From positions 36,333-100,332 of the forward strand of contig QAIB01000015.1 of NCBI GenBank assembly GCA_030418545.1: DNA of 64,000 nt. The letters run 5' to 3'. The DNA comes from Xenophilus aerolatus. Lineage in GTDB: Bacteria; Pseudomonadota; Gammaproteobacteria; Burkholderiales; Burkholderiaceae_C. Made by a program: the position numbers and the translations under genes. Of the stretch, positions 1 to 7,193 are shown in pieces. The notes under the pieces are model-generated. The model did no database searches and was not told the DNA's origin. It saw nothing but the letters and a program-made list of their open reading frames with translations. Each line of letters begins with the position of its first letter. Position 1 is the stretch's first letter.

Positions 1-158
1 TAGACCAGCCCCAGGTGCCGCGCCTGCAGCGGCTGCGGTGAGCGCCCTTCCTGCCGCGCATCCCACAGCTGCCGCGCGCGGACGAGGATGTCCCCGGTGG
101 CGTGCTCCGTGGCCAGGGGATCGTCGATGACACGTGCGAATGATGGCTCGGGACTCAT
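1..158 (-). CDS. 5'-terminal part of an unknown protein (truncated by window edge)
   Basis: An ATG on the minus strand at 158 opens a frame that stays open for 52 codons to the window edge; the protein begins MSPEPSFARVIDDP. I recognise no family in this fragment and assign no function. It is divergent from the Crp/Fnr-type gene that starts at 392, and the spacer carries an FNR-like box (213-226) about 60 bp upstream of this start, so it may belong to the same redox-controlled block. The rest of the gene lies outside the window. Confidence 0.5.
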   Translation of the reverse strand, partial: MSPEPSFARVIDDPLATEHATGDILVRARQLWDARQEGRSPQPLQARHLGLV

Positions 159-212
159 GGCTTGCACGATGCGTGGATGTTCAAGCCTAGACCGCGGCCA
201 CCTGATGCCCGC

Positions 213-256
213 TTGAGGAATGTCAATGCCGGCCGTCCCGCTCTGCCAACTATTGC
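213..256 (+). promoter_or_regulatory. FNR-like box and possible -10 ahead of the first crp/fnr-type gene
   Basis: Positions 213-226 read TTGAGGAATGTCAA, with the FNR core TTGA-N6-TCAA and two mismatches to TTGAT-N4-ATCAA. A weak -10 candidate, TATTGC, lies at 251-256, so the box would be centred near -42, the usual class II activator position. A TAGGCT -10-like hexamer on the minus strand (189-184) would serve the divergent partial gene from the same box. This is inference from motif and spacing. Apart from it I see nothing in the 233-bp divergent spacer. Confidence 0.45.
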
Positions 257-391
257 ACGATCTCGGCCGCTGACGCGTTCGACATCGTTCGTTCACCGAG
301 CGTTACTCGATGACATCCAACGTTGTCGTGGGTGTTGCTTGCACGGCGCAGGATCAATGCCTTCCAGCAAGCCATCCTTCCCACACCCATC

Positions 392-1162
392 ATGAACCCA
401 GCCCACGCCGAAGCGCCTCTTGCGCGCGCCGCCTCTTTCCTGAAGTCCACGGGTGCCGCGTCAGCTGCGGTCGCCATCGATCCGATCGGCGCGCGTCTGC
501 GCAGCTTGCGTGAGCAGATGAATCCCGTGCGCCGGGTCGTGCACGCGGGGGAGGCGATCTTCCAGGCAGGCGAGCGCTTTGCAAGTCTCTACGTCGTCCA
601 TGCCGGCCTGTTCAAGATGATCAACATCTCCGCCGACGGCAGGGAGCAGGTCGTCGGCTTCAAGTTCCGGGGTGACTGGATCGGCTTCGACGGCATTGCC
701 GAGGCCCGTCACAAGAGCGATGCGGTGGCCATGGACACCAGCGAGGTCTGGGTCCTGCCCTACGAACAACTGATGGTCCGCTCGGCGGAGCAACCGGGCT
801 TGCTGGGCGAACTTCACGCTGCCATGAGCCGGGAGATCGTCCACGACCGCGACTCGATGATGGCGCTGTGCACCCTGCCGGCCGACGCGCGCGTGGCGGA
901 TTTCCTGCGTTACTGGGCGGAAAGCCTGGCGATCCGCGGCATGCGCACGGATGAGATCGCCTTGCGGCTGACCCGGGCCGAGATCGGCAACTACCTCGGC
1001 ATGACGCTGGAGAGCGTCAGCCGAGCGCTGTCGAAGCTGGTGCGCGCCGGCGTCATCGACTTCTGCAGCAAGGGGCGCCGCGACCTGCAGATTCCGGACG
1101 TCGACGCACTCGGACGTTTCGTTCAGCGCTACCTGGTGCCTGCTCCGGCGACGTTGCAGTAG
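392..1162 (+). CDS. Crp/Fnr-family transcriptional regulator without an N-terminal Cys cluster
   Basis: A 256-residue cytoplasmic DNA-binding regulator. An N-terminal cyclic-nucleotide-binding-type beta-roll contains the family pattern GEAIFQAGERFASLYVV followed by GDWIGFDGIA. A long dimerisation helix leads to a C-terminal winged helix (EIGNYLGMTLESVSR). The recognition helix keeps E-x-x-S-R, the residues with which FNR reads TTGAT half-sites. The N-terminal CX2CX5C cluster of FNR is absent, so direct oxygen sensing through a [4Fe-4S] cluster is unlikely; it resembles the FixK/DNR subgroup. I chose the ATG at 392; an in-frame ATG at 323 would add 23 atypical residues. An FNR-like box upstream suggests control by FNR or by itself. 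Confidence 0.85.
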   Translation: MNPAHAEAPLARAASFLKSTGAASAAVAIDPIGARLRSLREQMNPVRRVVHAGEAIFQAGERFASLYVVHAGLFKMINISADGREQVVGFKFRGDWIGFDGIAEARHKSDAVAMDTSEVWVLPYEQLMVRSAEQPGLLGELHAAMSREIVHDRDSMMALCTLPADARVADFLRYWAESLAIRGMRTDEIALRLTRAEIGNYLGMTLESVSRALSKLVRAGVIDFCSKGRRDLQIPDVDALGRFVQRYLVPAPATLQ

Positions 1163-1190
1163 CCGGCGCGCATCCTCCACGGCGTGCGGT

Positions 1191-3281
1191 TCAGCCGCGG
1201 GGGGCCACCCGGGCCAGTACGTCGATCAGCTCGGTCCGCGAAAACGGCTTCTGCAGCAGCTCGCAACCGGCGGGGAGCTGGCGGTCCGCCTCCATCAGCT
1301 CGGCGGAGTAGCCCGACATGAGGACGATGGAAATGCCGGGTGTCGCCTGCAGGGCCTGCACGGCCAGTGTCGTGCCCTGCATGCCCGGGCCCAAGGAGAC
1401 GTCGCTCAGGAGCAGGTCGAAGCGGGGCGACCCGGTCTGCAGCAGCGCCAGTGCCTCCTCGCCGCTGGCCGCTTCCTCGACCTTGTAGTCCAGTGAGCGC
1501 AGGAGGCGGCTGGCGACCTTGCGCACCTCGGCATCGTCCTCGACCAGCAAGGCTTGCCCACCGGCACGGCGCGCGAGTGCGGCCGGCGCCGCATGTGCCT
1601 CGCGCGGGACGGCATGCTCGTCACGGACCGGGAGGGACAGCGTCACGGTGGTGCCTGCGCCGGGCTGGGACTCCACCTCGACATGGCCGCGCGACTGCGA
1701 AGCGAACCCGTAGACCGTGCTCAGTCCCAGGCCGGTTCCTTTTCCCGGTGGCTTGGTGGTGAAGAAAGGCTCGAACGCGCGCTTTTTCGTCTGTTCGTCC
1801 ATGCCAGCCCCGGTGTCGGCAACGGAAATCGCCACCATCGGATGGCGCCCGGCGTCCGGCCCGGCCGCTTCGGGCAAGGGGTAGGCTCTGAAGCTCAGCG
1901 TCCCGCCGCCGGGCATCGCGTCACGGGCGTTGATGGCCAGGTTCAGGAGGGCGGACTCCAGCTGGCCGGCGTCGACCCAGGCGGTCGGGCAACCCGGGGC
2001 GACATGCAGGTCCACGCGGATGCGCCGGTCCAGGGTCCGGCCCAGCATGTCGCACAGCGACTCCAGCAGCGCCCCCAGGTCGACACGTTCCGTCTGGAGG
2101 CGCTGGCGGCGCGAGAACGCCAGCAGTTTGCGCGTCAGCGCGGCGCCGCCGCCTGCGGCGCGCAACGCGGCTTGCAGAAGTCGCACGGCCTCGGGGTCGT
2201 GCGCGACGGCGGGCAGGTCCTCCAGGACCTGCAGGTTGCCCTGCACGATGGTCAGCAGGTTGTTGAAGTCGTGGGCCACGCCGCCGGTGAGCTGGCCGAT
2301 GCTCTCCAGCCGCCGGGCGTGGTCGAGCTGTTCCTCGGATCGCAGACGCTGGTGGGTGGTCGCGAGCAGATTGGCGGCCGACTCGAGGAAGTGCAGTTCG
2401 TCTTCGCCGAAGCGATGGGGCAGCCGGCTCCTGACCGACAGGATGCCGATGATCTGCCCCCGGTCGGCCAGGGGCACGGCAAGAGCGCTCCGCAGACCGG
2501 CGTCGTGCCAGGCCTGCGGCACCGCGAAGCGCGTCTCTTCGCGCAGGTCGCCCACCCGCACCGCGGACAGCTGCCGGGCGACGAGGCTGGGCAGGGAGTC
2601 CGGCCGGCTTCCCACCTGCAGCCCGACATATTCGCCCGTCGGCATGCCGATCCCCCCGACCAGGCGAAAGACGTTGCCCGGGCGGTCGAGCAGCCAGGCA
2701 ATCGCCACCTCCACCTCCTGCGCCGAGGCGACGATCTCCGGCACCCGCTGGACGATCTGCGCCAGGTCGCGACTTTCGACGGTCAGTCGAGCCAGCTGGG
2801 CGAGGTGCTCGCTGTACCGTGCACGCTTCAGGGCCTGCTTGACGCGTGGATAGTCCGCGATGTCGCGGATGGCGGCCAGGACGAAGTGCGACCCGGGCCG
2901 CTCCAGTGGACTGAGTGCGATCTCGACGATGACCTCGGAGCCGTCCTTGCGACACGCGGCCAGCTCCGTGCGGGTGCCCATGGGCCTTCGCTGCGGGGCC
3001 CGCGCATAGGCCGCCCGGTAACCGGCGTGGCGTGCGCGGCTTGCCTCGGGGACCAGGTGCTCGATCGGCATCCCCGCAAGCTCGCCGGTGGTGTATTGCA
3101 GGAGCGCGGCAGCCGCCGGGTTCGCGGCCGCGATCGACCCGTCGGGCCCGACCACCAGCAGGGCGTCGGGATGGGCCTCGAAGATGGACTGGAGGACCTG
3201 CACGTCCACGCCCGGAGCGGCCAGAGGGCCGGTCGACGCCGAGTCCTCGGGGGGCGGGGTGCGCGCACCGGATTCAGCCAT
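1191..3281 (-). CDS. PAS-GAF hybrid sensor histidine kinase with C-terminal receiver
   Basis: A 696-residue soluble hybrid kinase with no membrane segment. In order: a PAS domain (about 28-145, PDALLVVGPDGSIAAANPAA), a GAF domain (about 170-315), a HisKA dimerisation domain with phospho-acceptor His337 in GVAHDFNNLLT (NtrB/FixL-like H-box), an HATPase domain with an N box (NLAINARDAMPGG) and G box (GKGTGLGLSTVYG), and a receiver with phospho-Asp627 (LLLSDVSLG). It probably senses a cytoplasmic redox or small-molecule signal. Its start overlaps the end of the upstream response-regulator gene by 8 bases, so the two are co-translated. The attached receiver makes a phosphorelay likely; the ligand cannot be read from the sequence. 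Confidence 0.9.
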   Translation of the reverse strand: MAESGARTPPPEDSASTGPLAAPGVDVQVLQSIFEAHPDALLVVGPDGSIAAANPAAAALLQYTTGELAGMPIEHLVPEASRARHAGYRAAYARAPQRRPMGTRTELAACRKDGSEVIVEIALSPLERPGSHFVLAAIRDIADYPRVKQALKRARYSEHLAQLARLTVESRDLAQIVQRVPEIVASAQEVEVAIAWLLDRPGNVFRLVGGIGMPTGEYVGLQVGSRPDSLPSLVARQLSAVRVGDLREETRFAVPQAWHDAGLRSALAVPLADRGQIIGILSVRSRLPHRFGEDELHFLESAANLLATTHQRLRSEEQLDHARRLESIGQLTGGVAHDFNNLLTIVQGNLQVLEDLPAVAHDPEAVRLLQAALRAAGGGAALTRKLLAFSRRQRLQTERVDLGALLESLCDMLGRTLDRRIRVDLHVAPGCPTAWVDAGQLESALLNLAINARDAMPGGGTLSFRAYPLPEAAGPDAGRHPMVAISVADTGAGMDEQTKKRAFEPFFTTKPPGKGTGLGLSTVYGFASQSRGHVEVESQPGAGTTVTLSLPVRDEHAVPREAHAAPAALARRAGGQALLVEDDAEVRKVASRLLRSLDYKVEEAASGEEALALLQTGSPRFDLLLSDVSLGPGMQGTTLAVQALQATPGISIVLMSGYSAELMEADRQLPAGCELLQKPFSRTELIDVLARVAPRG

Positions 3282-4002
3282 CCGTCACCGGCCCGATGAA
3301 GATGTATCCGGCACCGCGAACCGACTTGATCAGCTGCGGGTCGTCCGGGTTCGCCTCGATCTTGCGGCGCAGGCGTCCGACCTGCACGTCGATCGTGCGG
3401 TCGAAGGGCGCCGCGTCGCGCCCTCGGGTACAGCCGAGCAGGAAGTCGCGCGACAGCACGCGTCCCGGGTGGCGGGCGAAGGCCTGCAGCAGCTCGAATT
3501 CGCCCCGCGTCAGTGCCACGTCCTCGCTCGCCGGGCTGCGCAGGCTGCGCGCCGCCATGTCGAGCGTCCAGCCGGCGAACCGCAGCAGGCCGGCATGCTG
3601 CGTCGGGGCAGGTGCCGCGGCGTCCGCGCGCGGGACGGTTCGTCGCAGCACGGCCTTGATTCGGGCCACGAGTTCGCGCAGGTCGAACGGCTTGGTGACG
3701 TAGTCGTCGGCGCCGACCTCCAGGCCCACCACCCGGTCCACCGCGTCGCCCCGACCCGTGACGATGATCAGCCCGCAGCTGTGGTGTTCCCGCAGGCTGC
3801 GTGCGATGGAGAAACCGTCCTCGCCCGGCAGGCCGAGGTCCAGCAGCACCAGGTCCGCCGGATCGGCCTTCATGGTGCTCAGCAGCGAACCGCCGTCCTG
3901 GTGGCTCGACACCCGGAAGCCGTGGCTGCGCAGGTACTGCTCCAACAGCACGGTGATTTCCGCCTCGTCGTCCAGGATCGCAACGTGGAAGCCGGTTTTC
4001 AT
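3274..4002 (-). CDS. OmpR/PhoB-family response regulator
   Basis: A 242-residue regulator. The N-terminal receiver has the acidic pair in ILDDEAE, phospho-acceptor Asp55 (LLDLGLPGEDG) and the conserved Lys in VTKPFDLREL. The C-terminal winged helix is of the OmpR type (DRTIDVQVGRLRRKIEANPDDP, ending in RGAGYIF). The ATG at 4002 is preceded by AGGAAGGA, which favours it over an upstream in-frame codon at 4092. The gene overlaps the following hybrid kinase by 8 bases, so they form a two-component pair. It is divergent from the flavodoxin-like gene and shares the intergenic FNR-like box with it. Confidence 0.9.
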   Translation of the reverse strand: MKTGFHVAILDDEAEITVLLEQYLRSHGFRVSSHQDGGSLLSTMKADPADLVLLDLGLPGEDGFSIARSLREHHSCGLIIVTGRGDAVDRVVGLEVGADDYVTKPFDLRELVARIKAVLRRTVPRADAAAPAPTQHAGLLRFAGWTLDMAARSLRSPASEDVALTRGEFELLQAFARHPGRVLSRDFLLGCTRGRDAAPFDRTIDVQVGRLRRKIEANPDDPQLIKSVRGAGYIFIGPVTDG

Positions 4003-4078
4003 GGCGTACGTGTCCTTCCTGATGATTAAACATCCGTCGGACAGCCGTGCCAATGCCCCGGTCAGGGGAGCGCATCGC

Positions 4079-4119
4079 TTGATCTGGCGCAAGGCCGCGT
4101 GCCAGGGGCCGCCTACATT
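4079..4119 (+). promoter_or_regulatory. FNR/ANR-type class II promoter for the flavodoxin-like/HtrA genes
   Basis: Positions 4079-4092 read TTGATCTGGCGCAA, a good match to FNR/ANR boxes (TTGAT-N4-NNCAA). The -10 hexamer TACATT lies at 4114-4119, which puts the start site near 4126 and the box centre at about -41.5, the canonical class II spacing. The first gene downstream starts at 4143. Prediction from motif and spacing only; a divergent promoter toward the response regulator at 4002 is possible but no good minus-strand -10 was found. Confidence 0.6.
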
Positions 4120-4142
4120 GGGATGTCCGTTGGAGATGGCCT

Positions 4143-4670
4143 ATGAGCAAGGTGTTGGTCGTTGTGTATTCGTACACCGGTACGTCGCGGCGCGTGGCCG
4201 AACTGCTGTCCAGTCAGCAGGGCTGGCCGCTGGGCACAGTGGCCGAGATCCGACCGCGCCGGGGCGTCGAGGGCAATTTGCGCTGCGTCCTCGATTCGCT
4301 GCTGCGGCGCAGGCCGCCGGTGCGCTACGACGGGCCGCCGCCCGAGGACTTCGACCTCGTGGTTCTCGTCGCTCCGATCTGGCTGCTGCGCATGGCTGGC
4401 CCCATGCGCAGCTTCGTCGGGCGTTCCGGGCGGGCGCTGCGCCGCGTGGCCGTCCTGTCGGTCATGGGCGGGCAGGGCGCGCCCAATGCCGCCGCCGAGA
4501 TCGCCGCGCTCTGCGGATCGACGCCGCTGCTCGCCGCCGCCGTGACCCAGCGCGAGGCGGACGACGGCAGTTGTGCGGGCCTGTTGCAGTCCTTCGGCAC
4601 CGCGATCCAGGGCGCGCTGGGCCCGGCAGCGCCGGTGCGCGCTGCCGAGCTCTCCACGCAGGCCGTCTAG
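4143..4670 (+). CDS. Flavodoxin-like protein
   Basis: A 175-residue soluble protein. It opens with beta-strand 1 and an FMN phosphate-binding loop typical of flavodoxins and flavin reductases (VVYSYTGTSRRVAELL). It continues through a strand-loop similar to the second FMN-contacting region (LVVLVAPIWLLRMAGPMRSF) and a third (VAVLSVMGGQG). It probably binds FMN and carries out low-potential electron transfer or quinone reduction; the substrate is unknown. A class II FNR-type promoter lies directly upstream, so expression under low oxygen is likely. The protease gene starts 13 bases after its stop and is probably co-transcribed. Confidence 0.75.
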   Translation: MSKVLVVVYSYTGTSRRVAELLSSQQGWPLGTVAEIRPRRGVEGNLRCVLDSLLRRRPPVRYDGPPPEDFDLVVLVAPIWLLRMAGPMRSFVGRSGRALRRVAVLSVMGGQGAPNAAAEIAALCGSTPLLAAAVTQREADDGSCAGLLQSFGTAIQGALGPAAPVRAAELSTQAV

Positions 4671-4683
4671 GTCGACGGGCGCG

Positions 4684-6126
4684 ATGGTGCAAGCACGTCG
4701 CGCAGCACGCGGGACGCGCCTCGCCGGCGCCGTCCTCGCGGGCGCGATGCTCGCGGGCTGCGCGGCGGTCGGCCGGGCGGAGGTCGGGGCGGCCGGGTCC
4801 CCGGTCGCCATCCGGTCGGATGCGCCCGGCTTTTCGGCGCTCGTCGGGCAGCTCGCGCATTCGGTGGTCGATATCCGCACCTTGCGCATCGGCCGCGACG
4901 AAGCCGCCGACGACCAGAACCCCGATCTCTCGCCCGACTTCGACTTCGCGGATCGGCTGGCGCAGCCGCTGGCCACGCAGGTGCAGGTGAGCCAGGTCCG
5001 GGATCTCGCATCGGGGCTCGTGATACGCGAGGATGGACTCATCCTCACGAGTGCGCACGTGGTGGCGGGCGTCGACGACGTCCAGGTCCAGCTCGACGAC
5101 GGGCGCCGGTTCACCGCGCGCGTGCTCGGGGCGGACCGGCGCTCGGATGTCGGTCTGCTGAAGATCGAGACGAAGGGCCTGCCAGTGGCGGCCCTGGGCG
5201 ATCCGGCCACCACCCGGGCGGGGGACTGGGTGGCAGCGATCAGTTCGCCGTTCGGATTCCATTCGAGCGTGACCGCCGGCGTCGTCAGTGCCGTGGGTCG
5301 CTTCCTCAACGGGGCGGGCGAGATCCCGTTCATCCAGACCGACGTCGCCATCAACCCTGGCAGCTCGGGCAGCCCGCTGTTCAACGTGCGAGGCGAAGTC
5401 GTGGGCATCAATTCCCTGATCTACAGCGCGAACGGGGGCTACATGGGCCTGTCGTTCGCGGTGCCGATCGATCTGGCGATGCGTGTCGCCGGACAGCTGG
5501 AACGCGAGGGCATGGTGCGGCGTCCGCAGTTGGGTCTGGCGACGCAGACCCTGACGCCCGCGCTGGCCGATGCCTTCCAGCTTCCACGTCCCGAAGGTGC
5601 TCTGGTGGTGCGGGTGAGTGCGGGCAGCGCGGCCCAGCGCGGCGGACTGATGCCGGGAGACGTGGTCGTCGCCGCGAATGGCGCAGCGATTCACCAGCCG
5701 ATGGATCTCGTGAACATCGTCAACGGGCAGCCGGAACGAGCGCCGCTGCAACTGCAGGTATTTCGTGCAGGTCGAGCGCTTGCCCTGCGCGTCGTGCCGG
5801 GGCCCAGGCTGGCGGATGCGCCTCTCGAGTTCAAGCCAGCCGACACGCCCTGGCGCGACGGCATCGGTCTGAGCCTGGCCGAGCTGTCGACTCGGCTGCG
5901 CGCGCAGACCGGAACGGAGACCGGCGTGCTTGTGCGAGAGGTCGAGGGCGCCGCGCGGCGCGATGGTGTCCAACGCGGGGACGTGATCGTCGGCGTGAAT
6001 GCCGAGAAGGTATCGGGCATCGACGAGTTCCAGCGAGCCCTGGCCAAGGCAGCCGGACGCCCCGCCGTCGCGCTGCTGGTGGTCCGTCAGCGACGCATGG
6101 CGTACGTGTCCGTGCAATTGCGCTGA
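4684..6126 (+). CDS. Lipoprotein HtrA/Deg-type serine protease with two PDZ domains
   Basis: A 480-residue envelope protease. The start at 4684 gives a short basic N-region, a hydrophobic stretch and a lipobox LAGC, so the mature protein should be a lipoprotein rather than the freely periplasmic DegP form. The trypsin-like triad is visible as His125 (TSAHVVAG), Asp155 (RSDVGLL) and Ser228 (NPGSSGSP; the loop has GSSGS instead of the common GNSGG). Two PDZ domains follow (about 285-370 and 395-475). It probably degrades or refolds damaged envelope proteins. It sits 13 bases behind the flavodoxin-like gene, apparently in the same FNR-controlled unit; the lipid anchor and altered oxyanion loop are its unusual points. 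Confidence 0.88.
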   Translation: MVQARRAARGTRLAGAVLAGAMLAGCAAVGRAEVGAAGSPVAIRSDAPGFSALVGQLAHSVVDIRTLRIGRDEAADDQNPDLSPDFDFADRLAQPLATQVQVSQVRDLASGLVIREDGLILTSAHVVAGVDDVQVQLDDGRRFTARVLGADRRSDVGLLKIETKGLPVAALGDPATTRAGDWVAAISSPFGFHSSVTAGVVSAVGRFLNGAGEIPFIQTDVAINPGSSGSPLFNVRGEVVGINSLIYSANGGYMGLSFAVPIDLAMRVAGQLEREGMVRRPQLGLATQTLTPALADAFQLPRPEGALVVRVSAGSAAQRGGLMPGDVVVAANGAAIHQPMDLVNIVNGQPERAPLQLQVFRAGRALALRVVPGPRLADAPLEFKPADTPWRDGIGLSLAELSTRLRAQTGTETGVLVREVEGAARRDGVQRGDVIVGVNAEKVSGIDEFQRALAKAAGRPAVALLVVRQRRMAYVSVQLR

Positions 6127-6176
6127 ACGGGTCCAAGCCGTCTGCCACGCAACCCGGCCGGCTTGGTGCGGTCGCC

Positions 6177-6218
6177 TTGACGTGCCGCAAGCCCGGGCGA
6201 GCGCGGGGTTCCTATGCT
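6177..6218 (+). promoter_or_regulatory. FNR-type class II promoter for the fnr-like gene
   Basis: Positions 6177-6190 read TTGACGTGCCGCAA, an FNR/ANR-like site. A -10 hexamer TATGCT lies at 6213-6218, almost the same spacing as at 4079-4119, placing the start site near 6225 and the box at about -41.5. Autoregulation of the downstream FNR-type gene is the simplest reading. The predicted leader to the ATG at 6376 is about 150 bases and I see no further element in it. Confidence 0.5.
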
Positions 6219-6375
6219 CGAACGGTGTCGCCCGCATCGTGGCGGCATGAAAGGGTGGGATGCCTATATCTGATTCGTCGAGACGGGTGCAAGCGCGGCG
6301 CGCATGCAGTCGGCCGCGGGAGATCGACCTCGGCGTTGTGCCCGCGACGGCCCGGTGCGCTGTGTGCCAAGCAGC

Positions 6376-7137
6376 ATGGGACCGGGCGGCGCACCTGTGA
6401 GCGCCGCGGCGGTGGCGACGCAGGAGGCGTTGTCCTGCCGCGGCTGCCCCCACCTGGGCGTGTGCATGCCGGCGCTGGCCGTGCCGAGCGAGGGCAAGCC
6501 CGTGCGGCTGATATCGAACCGCCTGCTGCTGCAGCGCCGCGAGCCGCTGCTCGCTCAGGGAGACCGATTTGTTGCGGTGTACGGCGTGCGCCGCGGCCTG
6601 CTCAAGGGCGTGCTCGGGACCGGCGCGTCCAGCGGCGTGGTCACCGGGTTCTTCTTTCCAGGGGACGTGGCGGGACTGGACGGCATCGCGATGGATCGGC
6701 ATCCGACCGGCCTGCTGTCGGTCACCGACGCCGAAGTCTGCGTCATCCCGTTCGGACGCCTGGAGGCCTGGGCCGCGCGGTCCTCGCAGGCACAGCGTCA
6801 TCTGCATCGATTGCTGTCGAAGGAGATCGGTCGCAGCTGCATGGCCCTGCTGCCCTTGGCCCGTCTCACGGCCGCCCAGCGGGTCGCCGACTTCCTGCTG
6901 CGCTTCGCAGCCGCGCAGTCGCACGGCAGCGGCAGCCCATCCGATTTCGTCCTGGCCCTCACCCTGGAAGAGATGGGCAGCCACCTGGGGCTGCAAATGG
7001 AAACCGTGTCGCGCGTGCTGTCGCAACTGGTGTCGCAGCGGCTGATCGCCCGGGAGGGGCGCAGCCTGCGCATTCTCGAGCAGGGCGACCTCGGCCGCCT
7101 CGCGCGGGCGCAGCAGATCGGCCCTGACGCAGGCTGA
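6376..7137 (+). CDS. FNR-type oxygen-responsive regulator with [4Fe-4S] cysteine ligands
   Basis: A 253-residue regulator. With the ATG at 6376, cysteines fall at 21, 24 and 30 (CRGCPHLGVC, CX2CX5C) and at 122 (EVCVIPF), almost exactly the 20/23/29/122 ligand set of E. coli FNR. The effector beta-roll, the dimer helix and a winged helix with recognition helix METVSRVLSQL (E-x-x-S-R) are all present. It should bind TTGAT-N4-ATCAA-like sites when its iron-sulfur cluster is intact, that is under low oxygen. Ribosome-site evidence is weak; in-frame starts at 6304 or a GTG at 6400 are possible, but the cysteine alignment supports 6376. An FNR-like box upstream suggests autoregulation. It is convergent with the hybrid kinase downstream. 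Confidence 0.88.
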   Translation: MGPGGAPVSAAAVATQEALSCRGCPHLGVCMPALAVPSEGKPVRLISNRLLLQRREPLLAQGDRFVAVYGVRRGLLKGVLGTGASSGVVTGFFFPGDVAGLDGIAMDRHPTGLLSVTDAEVCVIPFGRLEAWAARSSQAQRHLHRLLSKEIGRSCMALLPLARLTAAQRVADFLLRFAAAQSHGSGSPSDFVLALTLEEMGSHLGLQMETVSRVLSQLVSQRLIAREGRSLRILEQGDLGRLARAQQIGPDAG

Positions 7138-7193
7138 CCGCGGGCGACATCCGTCGGCAGGAGCGCGGCCTTGGGGGTGAATGCGCCGCAGGC

